Of a stretch of DNA of 64,000 bases, positions 49,101-54,505 are shown in pieces. The stretch is from the NCBI GenBank assembly GCA_941918925.1, contig OW799235.1, forward strand, positions 39,020,701 through 39,084,700, given 5' to 3'. The first letter of the stretch is position 1, and every line of letters starts with the position of its first letter. Source of the DNA: Phyto melanocephala (taxonomy: Eukaryota; Arthropoda; Insecta; Diptera; Rhinophoridae). The translations under genes and the position numbers were made by a program. Below the pieces are notes generated by a model. It had not been told where the DNA came from, searched no databases, and saw only the letters and a list, made by a program, of their open reading frames with translations.

Positions 49101-50420
49101 AGCGATTGTACTAAATTTTAGGAGCGATTCATTTTCGAATATATTCGAAATACTTATACGACATCATGATCTGTGCAATATGTGAGGCCCATTAAAAGTT
49201 GATTTCAAGCAACACACGGATAACATTACTTAATCGACTCACCTACTCATGGGGTCGGATATGAATATTGTAGATATGCATATGTATGTGATATATGTAT
49301 GTACATATGTATATACCCTTGGTACCACTGGTAAAGGGTACAAAAAGTAAAAGGGGTATTGGCATTGAATGAGTAAATCGATAATAATTGCAACATGTTA
49401 ATAGTTCAGTATTTTTGACATCTGGTGCAGTCAAATTAAAATTAATCTATCTCATAAATAATCGTATTTATATTACCTTGTCCTATTTTGATGGTTACGT
49501 ACATATTCGTACAATTTACTACATATGTACATATGTTCGTGTAAATATTTACGTAATAAAGCAAATTGAGTTCATAGCCCAAGACTAACAGTCTGGTGAA
49601 AATCAAGCAATTCGGAGAAAGAATATACAAAAGCCTCAAAATATATGAATCATCAGCAAGAACACTCACACCAAATCGTAATTGTTTATACATACACACA
49701 TGTGTATGTAAATATACATGTATTTTATCAAAAACAGCAGATGAATAATCGCTCAAGATCTTTTTGTCCAATACTAGACTTTAAATAAAATTTCGAAGAA
49801 AGTTTTTATTTATTCTTGTACGATTGAAAGTCAATTAAAATGTCTGTAATATTTTCGAAACGACAGATGCTCAAGAGAATTTAGATAGATAATTGTTCAT
49901 AAATGAGTGTCAAAATATACAAATGTACAAATAGTTATAAAAACTTACCAACTGTTTTAATAATTTGATAATCATCTAAACTATATTTCCTAACACCTTT
50001 GGCTGTTTCTACACTACTGTTATCTTCCGAAGTATCATCATCCTCATCATCTGTTTCATTGCCATCATCATTCTCATCCTCTTCATCTTCATCCTCGTCG
50101 TCATCATCTTCCTCATCATCATCATCGTCCTCGTCTATATCTTCGTAGGTATTTTCAGTATGACCCTTTGTGTACTTGGTATGCTGCTCCTCATCATTCT
50201 CCTCACTGCAGTCTGATTCGATGGCACCTGATGATTTATTGGAACTCAAACTACTACTGTTATTACTATTACGACTTGTGTAGCCAGAGGACATACCACA
50301 AGGGCGATTACGAGTACTGCCCAACTTTAGAGTTAATGATACATCGTTGGATGTATTTGTCTTAGAACTTGTTGTGGGAGACATTTTTAAGTGAAGGCGG
50401 GAACAGGTAGCAGCTGACAT
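11170..50420 (-). CDS. Pka-C3: cAMP-dependent protein kinase catalytic subunit 3 (PRKX-type), whole spliced gene
   Basis: AGC-family Ser/Thr kinase expected to phosphorylate Arg-rich substrates under cAMP/regulatory-subunit control. Seven coding exons join in phase: 49949-50420, 22763-22931, 22523-22632, 22214-22459, 21979-22160, 17296-17373, 11170-11295. They give 460 residues. Visible landmarks are the Gly loop GTGTFGRV (about 158-165), AMK lysine 180, alpha-C Glu 199, YRDLKPEN (272-279), DFG (292-294), activation-loop [10 protein letters not shown] with Thr 305, and APE (314-316). The C-tail ends in FKDF, matching the hydrophobic FxxF end of PKA kinases. PRKX/Pka-C3 rather than Pka-C1 is indicated by [37 protein letters not shown] and the long acidic N-terminus. 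All introns have GT..AG ends. The large introns are packed with transposons. No frameshift or stop is seen, so the gene looks functional. The 5' UTR and promoter are not resolved. Confidence 0.93.
11655..11900 (-). mobile_element. family B 3'-end fragment in Pka-C3 intron 6
   Basis: Begins TATACCCGCCACCAAAAAAA and continues with CATAAAGTATATATCTTCTG, GTCCGTCCGTCTG and ACACAAAGTTTGTTTGGTAT, in the order of the family B 3' end read backwards. Confidence 0.65.
11901..12570. other. intron 6 DNA, no gene seen
   Basis: AT-rich intronic sequence. No repeat family or open frame could be recognised. Confidence 0.4.
12571..14398 (-). mobile_element. unclassified TIR DNA transposon (TA target duplication)
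   Basis: The left end TGGGTCAATTTCAAAAAAAA and the reverse complement of the right end TGGGTCAATTTAAAAAAAAA agree over 22 bases with one mismatch, and TA flanks both sides (12569-12570, 14399-14400). Length is 1828 bp. Inside, GTGACGCTCA or a one-base variant occurs five times (12752-12762 inverted, 13074-13085, 13094-13103, 13871-13880, 14062-14072), like subterminal transposase-binding motifs. The minus strand carries a small basic frame (13501-13905). The superfamily is not recognised. It lies in Pka-C3 intron 6. Confidence 0.72.
13501..13905 (-). pseudogene. small basic ORF of the TIR transposon, possibly two exons
   Basis: Minus-strand frame 13635-13501 encodes 44 residues beginning [20 protein letters not shown], followed by a Lys/Arg-rich run and a stop. 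The charged AERxxRYREK start resembles the N-terminal basic segment seen in several insect and cnidarian transposon proteins; that comparison is from memory. An ATG at 13905 sits directly on a donor (ATG|GTAAGG). A pyrimidine-rich acceptor at 13654 would join it in phase to [13 protein letters not shown], removing a 249-bp intron. The short length and early stop suggest a truncated or decayed protein. No DDE catalytic domain is visible. Confidence 0.4.
14401..15229. other. intron 6 DNA, no gene seen
   Basis: AT-rich with no recognisable family or frame. Confidence 0.4.
15230..15275. repeat. nested hairpin
   Basis: TATCGATGC (15230-15238) pairs with GCATCGATA (15267-15275). Inside it ACTTCC (15242-15247) pairs with GGAAGT (15252-15257) around a TCAA loop. 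Confidence 0.6.
15301..15763 (+). mobile_element. Helitron carrying a helicase remnant
   Basis: Starts TCTTTATATATA after an A and ends GGTCCAGCTAG before a T, the A|T target and CTAG end of classical Helitrons. After a TA microsatellite (15305-15326) it has the usual 5' text AAAACTACTGGTCCGATTTT. At 463 bp it is non-autonomous. Confidence 0.78.
15467..15571 (-). pseudogene. Helitron RepHel helicase fragment (C-terminal motifs)
   Basis: The minus strand encodes [20 protein letters not shown] followed by [13 protein letters not shown]. This matches the conserved PIF1-type helicase motif of Helitron RepHel (FPVRL.FA.TINK.QGQ) but is cut before the expected LYVALSR segment. It lies antisense to the CTAG end of its host element. 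Confidence 0.8.
15764..17295. other. intron 6 DNA, no gene seen
   Basis: Mostly AT-rich. A more GC-rich patch at about 15950-16135 (CGGGCGACACTTTTAAGG, GTCTGCTCCGGTGCTAGG) stands out, but no protein or RNA family could be matched. Confidence 0.35.
17296..17373 (-). CDS. Pka-C3: Pka-C3 coding exon 6
   Basis: A 78-bp phase-0 exon encoding [20 protein letters not shown] and then YNKKIK. This matches the conserved PKA/PRKX segment after RLGNMK. The acceptor is GTTTCAG|AAT and the donor is ATTAAG|GTACAT. It is an isolated exon between two large transposon-filled introns. Confidence 0.95.
17780..19553 (+). pseudogene. Tc1-like transposase relic, split by a family A insertion
   Basis: Frame pieces fit the Tc1/Tc3 family: an HTH-like piece [20 protein letters not shown] (about 18080-18140), [18 protein letters not shown] (about 18380-18435, where Tc1 has ENLWxDVKK) and [15 protein letters not shown] (19171-19215, the family C-terminus). 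The right end TGCTATTATTTGGCCCTCAG followed by CTGTA (about 19529-19553) looks like a Tc1-type TIR. The left TIR was not found. Stops and frameshifts are frequent. Family A (18446-19165) lies between the DVKK piece and the C-terminus. Confidence 0.7.
18446..19165 (-). mobile_element. family A element inserted in the Tc1 relic
   Basis: Complete reverse copy: ACAATTAAGAGTCCTATATT, hairpin ATTCGGTCGTGCCGAAT, ATACCCTTCACAACGTG, AT-rich core, TATGTTGTTGTTG microsatellite, CTTACCCGGGTCC, and the end CACTGTGTGAAGGGTATA. Flanks are A on both sides (T-T target on the other strand). Confidence 0.8.
19554..20545. other. intron 5 DNA, no gene seen
   Basis: AT-rich with no recognisable family or frame. 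Confidence 0.4.
20546..21534 (+). mobile_element. non-autonomous Helitron with internal tandem array
   Basis: TCTATATATATAAAAGTG after A, then a GT microsatellite and CTCCGAAACTGTAAAACTG, and the end CGCGCCGGGCTTTTCTAG before T. The interior is an array (20681-21430) of units of about 120 bp, each with GTGGGCGGGGCCACGCCC or a variant. It lies in Pka-C3 intron 5. Confidence 0.88.
20681..21430 (+). repeat. tandem array with 242-bp higher-order unit
   Basis: The GTGGG(C/T)GGGGCCACGCCC motif recurs at 20681, 20805, 20924, 21047, 21166, 21289 and 21409. Alternate units differ, and 20802-21043 is almost identical to 21044-21285, so the recent duplication unit is the 242-bp dimer. Confidence 0.88.
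21979..22160 (-). CDS. Pka-C3: Pka-C3 coding exon 5 (C-lobe)
   Basis: 182 bp encoding the C-lobe from [20 protein letters not shown], through the [14 protein letters not shown] segment, to the [10 protein letters not shown] boundary. The split Gly codon G|GT joins it to WWAL. The donor is ATGAAG|GTGAGT at phase 0. It is followed by a 4.6-kb intron holding a Helitron and a Tc1 relic. Confidence 0.96.
22214..22459 (-). CDS. Pka-C3: Pka-C3 coding exon 4 (catalytic and activation loops)
   Basis: 246 bp. It carries the catalytic loop [10 protein letters not shown], the Mg-binding DFGFAKKL, the activation loop [15 protein letters not shown] with the PDK1-site threonine, and [12 protein letters not shown]. 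All catalytic residues expected of an active kinase are present. The acceptor is TTTCAG|CA and the donor is CTTTAG|GTAAAC. The next intron is 53 bp, close to the fly minimum. Confidence 0.97.
22523..22632 (-). CDS. Pka-C3: Pka-C3 coding exon 3 (hinge region)
   Basis: 110 bp encoding [20 protein letters not shown] and then [16 protein letters not shown]. It holds the kinase hinge ([10 protein letters not shown]). The split codons rebuild Leu at the 5' edge (TT|A) and Ala at the 3' edge (G|CA). The acceptor is TTTAAG|AG and the donor is CAACAG|GTGAGT. It is followed by a 63-bp intron. Confidence 0.95.
22763..22931 (-). CDS. Pka-C3: Pka-C3 coding exon 2 (glycine loop, catalytic lysine)
   Basis: 169 bp with 2+2 split-codon bases at its ends. 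It reads [20 protein letters not shown], continues into MKLL with the ATP-binding lysine, then has the alpha-C helix Glu in HVKNERNIL and ends in RHPFVIS. The acceptor is TTTTTAG|G and the donor is AGTTT|GTAAGT. The exon is separated from exon 1 by a 27-kb intron and from exon 3 by only 130 bp. Confidence 0.95.
23501..24330 (+). mobile_element. family A element, full length
   Basis: Best complete copy: TATACCCTTCACACAGTG start, (GTCC/GTCT)n tract near 23640-23680, CATACATACA microsatellite, AT-rich core, and the end TTGTGAAGGGTATATAAG with hairpin ATTCGGCACGGCCGAAT and CTCTTACTTGTT. It is flanked by T on both sides. It is 830 bp long, with no frame of interest. It lies in Pka-C3 intron 1. Confidence 0.82.
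25107..25190 (+). repeat. (TCTA)n microsatellite
   Basis: About 18 near-perfect TCTA/ATCT repeats grading into TATA. They sit directly before the Helitron start. Confidence 0.92.
25192..25936 (+). mobile_element. non-autonomous Helitron nested in family D
   Basis: TCTATATATATAAAAATC after A; 5' text GGTTAAACGGATGGACCGAT; repeated ATATCTGGAAAACG and GGGCGTGGC units; end CACACCGGGTATTAGCTAG before T. Confidence 0.83.
26331..26965. other. intron 1 DNA with one hairpin
   Basis: A perfect 10-bp stem CCCAATGAAA/TTTCATTGGG (26517-26526, 26535-26544) with an 8-base loop. No gene is seen. Confidence 0.5.
26966..27096. mobile_element. 131-bp palindromic MITE
   Basis: Left CAGGGGCCGGGAGCATTCGA and right (reversed) CTGGGGGCAAATTACGGCAT bound arms sharing GCATTCGA, GATCGAAATTTT. 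The same CATTCGAACG-GATCGAAATTTT block recurs at 62346-62370. The CAGGG-type end is hAT-like; the superfamily is inferred. Confidence 0.6.
27270..27440 (-). mobile_element. family B internal fragment
   Basis: AGCAGAAACTACTTTGACAC, GCCTACTTTAACGCC and AAGCTCATAAAACCGACAGA are reverse matches to family B internal sequence. Confidence 0.6.
27441..29294. other. intron 1 DNA, no gene seen
   Basis: AT-rich; no family or frame identified. Confidence 0.35.
29295..30200 (+). pseudogene. LINE reverse transcriptase relic, split by a MITE
   Basis: One frame from about 29298 reads [19 protein letters not shown], a stop, then [11 protein letters not shown] and [15 protein letters not shown]. This is the (Y/F)ADD active-site strand and the thumb of a jockey/CR1-like LINE, with the first catalytic residues already altered. 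Further on, [20 protein letters not shown] (about 29728-29785) is the conserved LINE C-terminal block. Sequence resumes after the nested element at 30103. It has many stops and is old. Confidence 0.72.
29790..30100 (+). mobile_element. deleted Tc1/mariner-type element with transposase C-terminus
   Basis: The TIR arms (left AAGGTTTTCCAATAAGAGTG, right reversed AAGATTTTTCAATAAGAGTG) extend to about 45 bp. TA flanks both sides. Inside, a frame (about 29901-29993) reads [17 protein letters not shown] and ends [15 protein letters not shown]. This matches the C-terminal GGHLND ending of a group of insect IS630-Tc1-mariner transposases. At 311 bp this is an internal-deletion derivative. Confidence 0.82.
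30491..31229 (+). mobile_element. family A element with expanded microsatellite
   Basis: TATACCCTTCACACATTGAT start; internal deletion removes the (GTCC)n block; CCACGACCACCTCGATTTTT is present; end ACACGTTGTGAAGGGTATAT, hairpin ATTCGGCACGGCCGAA and CTCTTACTTGTT. Confidence 0.8.
30709..30897 (+). repeat. (TACA)n microsatellite
   Basis: About 47 almost perfect CATA/TACA units. Long frames encoding YIHT or MYVC repeats on both strands are a by-product of the tetranucleotide, not genes. Confidence 0.98.
31380..31969 (+). mobile_element. family D element, truncated
   Basis: CTGTCAGTCTGTCCGTG, CTTTCTGAGATATGAACAAA, CTAGGCAACCGAGAGAGTCA, GGACTTGACTAGCGCAATAG and CCCCATCAATATGGGTATGA in family D order, ending at ATGATGAAGGGT. 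Confidence 0.7.
31970..32216. mobile_element. 247-bp MITE with CTGTGGCTTGGAGC termini
   Basis: CTGTGGCTTGGAGCTAAAAG at 31970 is matched by the reverse complement of CTTAAGCTCCAAGCCACAG ending at 32216. Similarity extends through CAATGTCA (about 31 bp). Target duplication is possibly ATAT. Confidence 0.75.
32217..34689. other. intron 1 DNA, no gene seen
   Basis: 2.5 kb of AT-rich DNA with no recognised family or open frame. Confidence 0.35.
35050..36068 (+). pseudogene. jockey-like reverse transcriptase, broken
   Basis: Pieces in order: [20 protein letters not shown], a TAG where Trp is expected, [28 protein letters not shown], then after frameshifts [51 protein letters not shown] and [15 protein letters not shown] with the FADD catalytic pair. 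These are the RT blocks of the jockey clade. Several stops and frameshifts make it inactive. The same reading continues at 37220 after the insertion, because GCCAAATATCTCGGCATA joins ACGCTTGATATGAAGC. Confidence 0.87.
36069..36401 (+). mobile_element. second, 5'-truncated jockey 3' end (part of chimeric insertion)
   Basis: This 333-bp segment is almost identical to 37475-37785: TTGGTACATCAGAATTGATA, the C-terminal residues of ORF2, the 3' UTR, and the A-rich tail AAAAAATAAAAAAAATAA. It runs straight into another LINE at about 36402. Confidence 0.85.
36402..37219 (+). pseudogene. 3' end of a second LINE family (RT C-terminal domain)
   Basis: An open frame reads [55 protein letters not shown] and [14 protein letters not shown]. 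This is the region after the RT in jockey/I-group LINEs, and it differs from the jockey copy around it. It continues uninterrupted to a stop at 37103, followed by a short 3' UTR and an (AAAT)n tail at 37202-37219. The methionine at 36348 belongs to the jockey 3' UTR and is not a real start. Confidence 0.85.
37220..37790 (+). pseudogene. jockey-like LINE, C-terminal part and 3' UTR
   Basis: Continuation of the outer jockey copy: [53 protein letters not shown], then [21 protein letters not shown] frameshift near 37558 breaks the last about 40 codons relative to the copy at 36082. It ends with an A-rich tail before the target duplication. Confidence 0.85.
38348..39785. other. intron 1 DNA, no gene seen
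   Basis: AT-rich; no recognised family or frame. Confidence 0.35.
39786..40451 (+). mobile_element. family A/D-type element, degenerate
   Basis: GGTAAGGGTATATATAGC, TTCATTTCCGACCCCACAAT, CTTTCTGAGATATGAGCAAA and the end TTCGGTATAGCCAAATATAG followed by CACTCCAACTTGTT. The terminal hairpin has decayed. Confidence 0.6.
40568..41117. mobile_element. Foldback-like element: inverted arrays of short repeats
   Basis: Left arm (40568-40720) is about four tandem units of about 38-40 bp built on GAAATTGAGAAAATTCCAAA and ATGAGAATTTCAAATT. Right arm (about 41010-41117) carries the same units inverted (TTTCATTTGGAATTTTCTCA, TTGAAATTCTCAATTTC). The 290-bp centre is unique. Arms made of tandem repeats are characteristic of Drosophila FB elements. 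Confidence 0.72.
41118..43971. other. intron 1 DNA, no gene identified
   Basis: Less AT-rich patches at about 41690-42230 (CGATCATATAGCTGACG, AGCTGTCGACCCCCACCAGG) may be an old transposon, but no protein family could be matched in any frame. Confidence 0.35.
43972..44732 (-). mobile_element. family D element
   Basis: AAACAAGTAAGAGTAAAATA, GGCCGTGCCGAATCTGATAA, GTCAAGTCCTTTCATTTGAT, GAGGCAGTCATGTTTATTTG and the end CACCACAGGTGAAGGGTATA. A 53-bp segment with GATACCATAATTGAGGGGGT is duplicated in tandem at about 44080-44155. Confidence 0.75.
44733..46063. other. intron 1 DNA, no gene seen
   Basis: AT-rich. A short TGTA microsatellite lies at 44934-44953. A truncated family terminus (ACAAGAAAGAGCGCTATTAT) is at about 45900. 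Confidence 0.35.
46064..46290 (-). mobile_element. small Helitron fragment, minus orientation
   Basis: Read in reverse it ends GCAGACGAAGTCGTAAGGCT, CAGGCTAG before T, a Helitron 3' terminus. It begins near 46290 with AATCACGCAAAAACGGCTGA-type sequence. The 5' edge is not sharp. Confidence 0.6.
46600..46785 (+). repeat. diverged LTR fragment related to the 3' LTR at 3430-4315
   Basis: AAAAGTGCTAATTATT, TTTGCAATCAAAAGAA, AACGTTTTTAAAAGGTATAA and AACAATATA follow in the same order as in the last 120 bases of the errantivirus LTR. No internal retroviral sequence was seen beside it, so a solo or eroded LTR is likely. Confidence 0.5.
47063..47615 (+). mobile_element. family A element, shortened
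   Basis: TATGCCCTTCACAGTGTG start, TTCTACAATTTTAATTTCCG, GTCTGTCTATCCGTGTG, GGTTCGAATCCCAGTCAGGA and the end ACACGTTGTGAAGGGTATAT with hairpin ATTCGGCATGGTCGAAT and CTCTTACTTGTT. Confidence 0.78.
47616..48629. other. intron 1 DNA, possible mariner trace
   Basis: The minus strand at about 48480-48540 reads F-stop-QDGAT-stop-HAR, reminiscent of the FQQDGATxHTA block of Tc1/mariner transposases, but the neighbouring frame gives no further match. Nothing else was recognised. Confidence 0.3.
48630..49342 (-). mobile_element. family D element, degenerate
   Basis: AATGCCAATATTGTCGGGGT, GGTTAATTTTAGGATAAACA, CAACACACGGATAACATTAC, CTACTCATGGGGTCGGATAT and the end ACCACTGGTAAAGGGTA. Confidence 0.6.
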
Positions 50421-50461
50421 AAAGTAATTTTTGTATGGCTTCCAATATAAACGATAATTTT
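49949..50461 (-). CDS. Pka-C3: Pka-C3 first coding exon (acidic N-terminal extension)
   Basis: This exon encodes about 157 residues: a Ser/Thr/Asn-rich stretch (about 13-70), a very acidic Asp/Glu run (about 93-135), then [14 protein letters not shown] entering the kinase fold. The donor G|GTAAGT leaves phase 1. I place the start at the ATG at 50418-50420 ([10 protein letters not shown]). A second in-frame ATG is at 50382-50384 (MSPTTSS). A good 3' splice site (pyrimidine-rich, TTACAG) ends at 50462, so bases 50421-50461 are probably 5' UTR joined to an upstream exon I cannot locate. The frame stays open to an ATG at 50657, but that stretch would be AT-rich intron and looks non-coding. The acidic tract is low complexity and made of GAT/GAA-type codons. 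Confidence 0.85.
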
Positions 50462-51987
50462 CTGTAATACAATAATAGTAATGATTAAAATGTCTTATGT
50501 AATATTTAACTATAAATTTTTTTTTAAATTTTTGCCTAAACCAAGGCGACTTCATATCGTGGGTCAATTCTTGTTCAATGAAGATGTGAAAGGAAAAGTT
50601 TTTGTACACTAAAAGGTATGGTGACAACATATGATATAATACACAAAAACGTTTCATTTCTCATTTTCAAAGAACAAAAATTGAGCATCAGGAGATGTAA
50701 CGCAGCCAGCTGATTGTTTTTTGCTTTTTTTATTTTGAACGGCACAATGCCAAAGTTTGTTTAAATTTAAATTTATTTTTACGTGCGTTGCTTGTAAACA
50801 ATTGTTTTATATCTAATAAAAATTTTAAAGTTTGTGAAAAAAAACTATGAACGTACTAAAATTTGTACAATATTAAAATGGTAAATAAGTTAAATACAAG
50901 TTCTAATTAAAATTAAGAAAAAATTAAATGTTTTTACTTTACATTATGCCAAAAATATGTGTTTGAATTAATGGCTTGAGTTTGTGAATTTTGTGAAAAC
51001 TGTTCAACAAAGTCTGTTATAAACTACAGAAATTTGTAAAATCTCCCATTCTTTCTACAAAAATAAATTGCCTTTTCTTTTTGCCTTGTAGTGATGTGAC
51101 CTAAACGAACAATAAAGGAAAACAATGACTTATAAAACAATTTATGTATGTCTAATCAAAATATCGATTGTCATAGATTGACAACAGGTACCCAATAGAT
51201 TTTTCTGAATATTAAGTAATGATGGCAAACGCCTTGTATATTATGCTAATATTTTTATCATCATTACCTCAAGCAAAAAAGGCTCACATAAGTGTTGTCA
51301 ATATATACAGCATTTATTCAAAGATCATTGTACAGATATCCGTTAAAAAACACCAACATTTTTTTTTATATTTAAAAGACCATTAAAATATATTTTAGCA
51401 AATCGCACAGATAGACGAGAAGTTTTGGTTATGATCATAATTTGATTTGTGAAAGTGATATTATATAAAGGCAACAAGGGTATATATGTGACCGTTTTCC
51501 AGTTATGTTTACATGTATCGTATATATACATAGGGTATATATAACATAAGAATCGATTTTCATGTTTGAGGCAATAAAAAGCTGAGCACATTTTGTAAAG
51601 CATTCTAATATGTCTTCATTAGAAGAATATGTACTGTATTATGAAAAACTAAGAAACTAGAATCCAAAAAGGCGTTCAAAACAAAATGACGATTCTTAGG
51701 GTTTGGACTCTAAGAGGTAATTTTTTAGAATTTTAAAACACCTAAATATGTACATGGTGGTGAAGTGTATATAAGATAAGACACTGCCAAATTTCGAAGT
51801 CTTACTGGTATTCATGTATCAATCTTTTGGAACTTTTTAAATTACCAAATTAAAAACGTACGATCTGCTTAAACTTTGAACGCAATTTTTGTTCCCGTAA
51901 CAATATAATTTACAATTAGAAAAGTGAGTTTGCCATTCCTGTTTAATGAAATTTTTGAACCCACTACGCTTCTTACACTAAATTATT
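50462..51987. other. upstream of Pka-C3 coding exon 1
   Basis: A splice acceptor (TTACAG) abuts the exon at 50462, so an untranslated exon should lie further right. No convincing promoter or 5' UTR exon can be picked by eye. GTAACGCAGCCAGCTGATTG near 50697 is the only less AT-rich patch. Confidence 0.35.
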
Positions 51988-52815
51988 ATACCCTTCACCT
52001 GTGGTGCACAAGGGTATATACATATATGTAGCTTTGTTATTCCGTTTGTAATTTCTACAATTTTCATTTTCGACCCCATAAAGTATATATTTTCCGAAAG
52101 CTTATGAATAGAGGAGTTGATTAAGCCCTGACCGTCTGTGCGAGTGTTGGTTGAAATCAACTTTTAGAAACAACTATATGTTCCTTAGATCTCTATATGG
52201 TATCAATCTCTTGGAAATATTCAGGAATGAATCGCTTTTAAAATTCAGCACAATCGCCACATAACTTTCTGAGATATGAGCAAATAAACACGTCTGCCAC
52301 TGTTTTTACCATATTTTTGCCACAAAAATTGAAAATTTTCAGCCATATAATAATTTCTAGGTACCTTTGCTACTATTTGTAGATATAATATGCCTCTAGA
52401 GATATTCGGTAAAAATTTCGGATAAAGCGCGCTCTAAAGTTATAGGCAAAAAATTTTTTTAAATATATATAGCAAAAACTTACAAACGAAAATCAATTTG
52501 TTTCAGCTTCTAGACAACCGAGAGAGTCAATATACAAAAATACAAAAAATTATGAAAAAATTTAAAATCCAAGATGGCGACTAAAGCAAAATAGTGGATA
52601 AAATTTTTTTAACCCCATCAATATGGGTATCAAATTAAAGGACTTGACTAGTAGAATACAGTAAGCTACGTAAAAATTCAAATTCAAGCATGGCGTCGGA
52701 AATAATATGACAAAATGGAGTATAACATAAAATATAGGTTAAGCTACAATGTGGGTGCACATGATGGGGAAGGGTATTATCAGATGCCACGGCCGAATAT
52801 AGCACTCTTACTTGT
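51988..52815 (+). mobile_element. family D element, full length
   Basis: TATACCCTTCACCTGTGGTG, CTTATGAATAGAGGAGTTGA, CTTTCTGAGATATGAGCAAA, CTAGACAACCGAGAGAGTCA, CCCCATCAATATGGGTATCA, GGACTTGACTAGTAGAATAC and the end GAAGGGTATTATCAGATGCC with CACGGCCGAATATAGCACTC and TTACTTGTT. It is the best D copy here. Confidence 0.8.
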
Positions 52816-52818
52816 TCA

Positions 52819-53460
52819 TAGGTACCTTTGTCACTATTTGTAGGTATAATATGCTTTTAGAGATATCTGTGAAAAATTTTGGATTAAGCGGGTTCTAATC
52901 GGTAAAGTTATAGGCAAAAATATTTTTTTTAATATATATATTCCAAAAATTTACAAACGAAAATCAAATTTTTCAGCTTCTAGATAACCGAGAGAGTTAA
53001 TGTTGATATTATCAGAAAGGACTTGACTAGCGCAATATAAGGAACCGTAAAAAAATTAAACTTTTTGATGGCCGCCACTACAAAATGGCGGACAATAAAT
53101 TTATATATGGGTCAAAAATGGTATTTTAAGATGTAACTTCTTGAACCCGCTCAATATTGGTATCAAATGAAAAAGCTTGACAGGAAGAATACCTTAAAAT
53201 TATTAAAAAATGCAAAATCGAAGATGGCGTCTAAAACAATATGGTGAAACATTTTTTTCTTAACCTCATCAATATGGGTATGGAATGAAAGAGCTTGACG
53301 AGTAGAATACAGTTAACTATGCAAAAATTGATAATTAACGATGGCGTCGGAAGTAATAAAGAAAAATTGTGTAAAACATGAAATCTAGGTAAAGCAACGA
53401 TGTGGGATTTTACCTATGTACATGACCGTGAAAGGTAATTTCAGATTCGGCACAACTGTA
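52819..53460 (+). mobile_element. family D element, 5'-truncated tandem copy
   Basis: Begins TAGGTACCTTTGTCACTATT, homologous to 52358, and runs parallel to the upstream copy (offset 461 bp) to a decayed end GATTCGGCACAACTGTATTT. It starts only three bases after the previous copy ends. Confidence 0.78.
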
Positions 53461-54198
53461 TTTGCAAAATTTTATATTTTAATATATTCAGGTTTGATTT
53501 CATATATTTTTTTTAAAGTTATCTTTTTATAAAGAAATTTAATTGTGACGATGCTTTCATCTAAAAAGGTAAACATGTATATTTTTACCAACTCTACCAG
53601 CTATGGCTTCATTGTCAGCACTTCTTAATCGGTGATTAAGTTATGGATGTAAAAATGACATAAAAAGTAAAAAATATTTTGTTTGTATTTACAAATTTAG
53701 TTATAGGTCCTGAGTTATTTATAATTATATTTAAGTTTTTTAATTTATTTTTAAAATTTAAAATTTTTTTTCTGTGTAAAATAGTTTTTGAAAAATTACA
53801 TCAGTAAATAAAAAGTAATTTCATGTAAATTTTTAAAAGAATTTTTATATTATTTACTTTTTTAATATTAGAAAACTTGAAAAATTTAATTTTTATCAAT
53901 TCACATTTAGTATACCAACAATATCGTTAGGACAAAAATCTAAGAATGAAAATTTTAAATGTTTTAATTACATGCACATACAACACAATGAAATTTATAC
54001 TTCATTCGTAAATAGAGAAAATAATTACATTTTTATTTAATCCATTGACCTATTGAAAACCCTTAGTCAAGCATATTGAACATATAAATGATGATTGATT
54101 TCTTGTTCTATGCATACATATGTATATAGAATGTATTATATGTATGTTTGGTGGTACAGTATGCATGCATGCGTGTATGTATGCACTGTGTTATATTA
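53461..54198. other. intergenic, no gene seen
   Basis: AT-rich; nothing recognised. Confidence 0.35.
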
Positions 54199-54505
54199 AG
54201 GAGCTAATACACGACATGTTTTTTACATCTGACTTGTCAAATTCTCCACTGCTAATACAAACATGTCGTGTGTTACCTTTAAAACATTACTTCTGTAAAA
54301 AACATGTGTTGAGACATCTGACAAAATTTTAATAGAGTGCGCTCTATTTTCCTCTGTTAAAACATGTGACATCAGTCGTTGGCAGAAATCTCTGCTGCTG
54401 CAAAGCAGTCAGTGTAAAAGTACAATTTTGACAGACATGTAGATTTACATATGTCTCACAAATTTTAAAGTCAGATGTAAAAAACATGCCGTGGTTTATA
54501 GCCTT
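54199..54505. mobile_element. 307-bp MITE with about 36-bp TIR
   Basis: The left end AGGAGCTAATACACGACATG and reversed right end AAGGCTATAAACCACGGCAT share the inner CATGTTTTTTACATCTGAC. TATTA is directly repeated at both flanks (54194-54198, 54506-54510). An extra internal inverted copy of ACACGACATGT lies at 54262-54276. A TTA/TATTA target hints at a PIF/Harbinger-like mobiliser (inference). Confidence 0.8.

Noticed and set aside
50462..50657. N-terminal extension of Pka-C3 to the ATG at 50657
   Set aside because: A strong 3' splice site lies at 50462, and the upstream translation is AT-driven low-information sequence.
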